From positions 4,920-12,761 of the forward strand of contig CAKXAF010000032.1 in NCBI GenBank assembly GCA_934869045.1: a stretch of DNA of 7,842 nucleotides, in the 5' to 3' direction. A program made the translations under genes and the position numbers. This DNA comes from an uncultured Nitrososphaerota archaeon. GTDB lineage: Bacteria > Bacillota > Clostridia > Oscillospirales > Ruminococcaceae. Shown here in pieces: positions 6,173 through 7,842 of the stretch. The notes beneath the pieces were generated by a model. The model was not told the DNA's origin and searched no databases. It saw only the letters and a list, made by a program, of their open reading frames with translations. How positions within the stretch are numbered: position 1 is the stretch's first letter; the number at the start of each line of letters is the position of its first letter.

Positions 6173-7241
6173 TGCTTTCCGCCCTTTCCATAGCCAGCTG
6201 GATCAGCCGGTCCAGCAGCGCTCCATAGGTCATTCCCGTGGCCTGCCAGAGCTTGGGATACATGCTGATGGAGGTAAATCCCGGCATAGTGTTCAGCTCA
6301 TTGAGATAAATTTCGTGGGCCGGCGTCACGAAAAAGTCCACCCGGGAAAGCCCGGAGCAGTCCAGCGTTTTAAACGCCTTCACCGCGATGTCCCGGACCT
6401 GGTAAGACAGCTCCTGGCTGATCCGCGCCGGGATGTGTAGCTCCGAGGCCGCGCTTTCGTATTTGGCCTCATAATCGTAGAACTCGTTGGACGGCGTGAT
6501 CTCGCCCAGCACGGAGGCTTCCGGGTCCTGGTTCCCCAGCACCGCGCACTCCACCTCAATGCCGACAATAGCCTTTTCAATGAGCACCTTGCTGTCGTGA
6601 ACGAAGGCCAGCTTCACTGCCTGCTCCAGCTCGTTCTCGTCCTTGGCCTTGCTGACCCCTACCGAGGAGCCCGCATTGGCGGGCTTCACAAACACCGGGA
6701 AACCCAGGCTATCCACCACCTTCTGGGCGATCTGCTCCGGCCGGAACCGATCCGACCGCTTGACCAGGACATAAGGCGCCATTTTGATGCCCGCGTTCTC
6801 CAGCAGCACGTGTGCAAAGGCTTTATCCATACAGATCGCAGAGGCGCAGGTTCCGCACCCGACATAGGGGACCATGCTCATTTCAAACAGTCCCTGAATG
6901 GTGCCGTCCTCGCCGTTTTTGCCGTGCAGCACCGGGAAAAAGCAGTCAATGGGCAGAAACGTCAGCGTCTGATCCGCCAGAAGCTTGTAAATCCCCTTTT
7001 TCGCGTTATCCGCCGTCACCATGCAGGGACAGCAGTCTGGATGCTTTTCCCACTGGCCGTTGGCGATGTTTTCCACCTCGCCGGGATAAAACAGCCATTT
7101 CCCTTTCTTGGTAATGCCGATGCAGACGATTTCATACTGCTCCGTCGGAATATTTGCAATCACAGAGCTGGCCGAAACGCAGGAAACCTCATGTTCGGAC
7201 GACGCCCCTCCAAACAGGACGGCAATTCGCTGTTTTGCCAT
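6165..7241 (-). CDS. ddl: D-alanine--D-alanine ligase
   Basis: An ATP-grasp enzyme that makes D-Ala-D-Ala, the end of the peptidoglycan stem peptide and the target of vancomycin. It has 358 residues, a VanA/Ddl-type length. Seen are RIAVLFGGASSEHEVS (5-20, with E16), VLHGKNGEDGTIQGLFE (104-120), the ATP-grasp strand FPVFVKPANAGSSVGVSKA (181-199), the omega loop EFYDYEAKY (253-261), and SRVDFF with LNELNTMPGFTSISMYP (Mg2+-binding region, 313-329). The tyrosine ending AKY is the residue that favours D-Ala; D-Lac ligases differ here, so no intrinsic vancomycin resistance is predicted. The start is the ATG at 7241, with GGAGG 8 nt upstream. A frame 65 codons longer would contain the gene's own promoter and is rejected. 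It leads the group with murI, the DUF1934 gene and argS. Confidence 0.97.
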   Translation of the reverse strand: MAKQRIAVLFGGASSEHEVSCVSASSVIANIPTEQYEIVCIGITKKGKWLFYPGEVENIANGQWEKHPDCCPCMVTADNAKKGIYKLLADQTLTFLPIDCFFPVLHGKNGEDGTIQGLFEMSMVPYVGCGTCASAICMDKAFAHVLLENAGIKMAPYVLVKRSDRFRPEQIAQKVVDSLGFPVFVKPANAGSSVGVSKAKDENELEQAVKLAFVHDSKVLIEKAIVGIEVECAVLGNQDPEASVLGEITPSNEFYDYEAKYESAASELHIPARISQELSYQVRDIAVKAFKTLDCSGLSRVDFFVTPAHEIYLNELNTMPGFTSISMYPKLWQATGMTYGALLDRLIQLAMERAESNG

Positions 7242-7249
7242 AGTGTGTT

Positions 7250-7254
7250 CCTCC
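7250..7254 (-). promoter_or_regulatory. ddl ribosome binding site
   Basis: GGAGG lies 8 nt before the ATG at 7241, the strongest Shine-Dalgarno in this part. It fixes the ddl start against the longer in-frame GTG at 7436. Confidence 0.85.
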
Positions 7255-7355
7255 AATTTCTCGGCACAGGCGGCAGAAAAGGCCCTCCCGCGCCGTTGGT
7301 AATATCCAAAACAGAGCCGGCCGAAAGGTCTGGTACTCCATTCTATAACCAAAAT

Positions 7356-7384
7356 ATTATAACATATTTTCCGATGCATTTCAA
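7356..7384 (-). promoter_or_regulatory. Promoter of the ddl-murI-DUF1934-argS group
   Basis: TTGAAA at 7384-7379 and TATAAT at 7361-7356 are spaced by 17 bp, and TGT directly precedes the -10 (extended -10). Transcription should start near 7349, leaving a leader of about 108 nt before the ddl ATG. In that leader I see only short pairings such as TTGG-N6-CCAA and no recognisable riboswitch or terminator. The region from here to the deoR stop at 7478 holds nothing else I can support. Confidence 0.85.
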
Positions 7385-7477
7385 CTGTTTGTCCCGCTGG
7401 ATCAGAATTTTCCGGCTCTGGTGCCAGATTATGCACTGCCGAAAGCCTTTATGCCCGGCCGCCCCTCCTAAACGGGG

Positions 7478-7842
7478 CTACCGGCTGCGGAAAACAGCGT
7501 GCAGTTCCTCTAAACGGCAGATGCGGGAGCAATAATCATGCCCCCATTTGCTCTCGTCAAAGAGCAGCACCGCCCGTCGGCTCCCGGCAATGTAGGCTCG
7601 CTTGACCAGGGCCTCTTCCTCATTGGCCTCAGTGGCGCCATTTTCCGCGCTGACGCCCCGGCTGGAGAAAAAGGCGTAATCCGCACAGTGGTCCCGGATA
7701 AAGTCGCAGGCTGCCGTCCCGACAAAGGATTTGGAGTGGGGCCGCACCCGACCGCCGGTGGTAAACACGGTCAGCTGAGGAAAATCGCTAAGGATATCCG
7801 CCGTCCGAATGCCGTTGGTGATAATCGTCAGCTCCTGAAACT
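7478..7842 (-). CDS. DeoR-family transcriptional regulator, C-terminal part (cut by window edge)
   Basis: The last 120 residues of a DeoR/GlpR-type repressor; the helix-turn-helix half lies beyond the right edge. The frame is open from 7842, reading FQELTIITNGIRTADILSDF, then LTVFTTGGRVRPHSKSFVG, DYAFFSSRGVSAENGATE, EEALVKRAYIAGS, VLLFDESKWG and a final CRLEELHAVF. This is the DeoRC effector-domain order: 'TNG', 'GG..R....S.VG', 'D.AF....G....G.T', 'E...K', 'LLxDxSKxG'. This domain has the isomerase-like fold that binds phosphorylated sugars. The regulated genes, usually sugar uptake and metabolism, would lie outside the window. A GTG at 7768 opens a shorter frame, but it lies mid-domain and is not a start. 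No clear terminator follows; a CCCC-N8-GGGG pairing right after the stop lacks a U-run. Confidence 0.87.
   Translation of the reverse strand, partial: FQELTIITNGIRTADILSDFPQLTVFTTGGRVRPHSKSFVGTAACDFIRDHCADYAFFSSRGVSAENGATEANEEEALVKRAYIAGSRRAVLLFDESKWGHDYCSRICRLEELHAVFRSR

Noticed and set aside
7242..7436. 65-residue N-terminal extension of Ddl from a GTG at 7436
   Set aside because: The -35/-10 promoter at 7356-7384 lies inside it, GGAGG precedes the ATG at 7241, and the family normally starts right before the RIAVLFGG strand.
7455..7483. Terminator directly after deoR (CCCC-N8-GGGG)
   Set aside because: The stem is only four pairs and is followed by a GC-rich stretch without a U-run.
6597..7535. 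Plus-strand open frame crossing ddl, its promoter and the end of deoR
   Set aside because: It spans two unrelated minus-strand genes and a strong minus-strand promoter, and the translation shows no recognisable domain.

Overview
This window looks like a stretch of core chromosome from a GC-rich Gram-positive anaerobe of the Clostridia. It is most likely a gut member of the Oscillospiraceae (Flavonifractor/Oscillibacter-like). That placement is an inference from protein style, the ddl-murI-DUF1934-argS gene set, strong GGAGG-type ribosome binding sites and the GC-rich codon use; no search was run. Every supported gene lies on the minus strand, so transcription runs from high to low coordinates, and the layout below follows that direction.

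Right edge (7842-7478): the C-terminal effector domain of a DeoR-family regulator, cut by the window end. Next, from an excellent extended -10 promoter (7356-7384), comes a compact gene group: ddl (D-Ala-D-Ala ligase), murI (glutamate racemase, overlapping ddl by 8 bp), a DUF1934/YwiB-like small protein (14 bp gap) and argS (arginyl-tRNA synthetase, 35 bp gap). It joins supply of the two D-amino-acid building blocks of peptidoglycan to tRNA charging.

Middle (3183-1847): a 242-bp spacer after argS holds GC-rich hairpins and what looks like the severed C-terminal tail of a P-loop kinase/ATPase-type gene. It is followed by ychF, a conserved translation-associated ATPase. A 17-bp stem with its own U-run sits after ychF and abuts the promoter of the next gene.

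Left part (1788-1): a LytR-CpsA-Psr (LCP) cell-wall glycopolymer transferase with its own promoter and terminator. After it comes a two-gene unit of a PadR-type repressor and, overlapping by ATGA, a membrane-associated HAAS/DUF1700-like protein cut by the left window edge. The padR promoter carries a perfect 7-7-7 inverted repeat between -35 and -10, which is a textbook site for autorepression.

Five start sites were reconsidered: padR (TTG at 497), LCP (ATG at 1698), argS (ATG at 4872), ddl (ATG at 7241) and, by reading past the edge, the deoR fragment. In several cases the longest open frame runs back through its own promoter and cannot be right. There is no gene-free stretch over 300 bp, and I see no tRNA, rRNA, CRISPR array, insertion sequence or prophage gene. 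I found no convincing undescribed system. The points of most interest are the padR switch, the ychF/LCP terminator-promoter junction, and the remnant and hairpins after argS.
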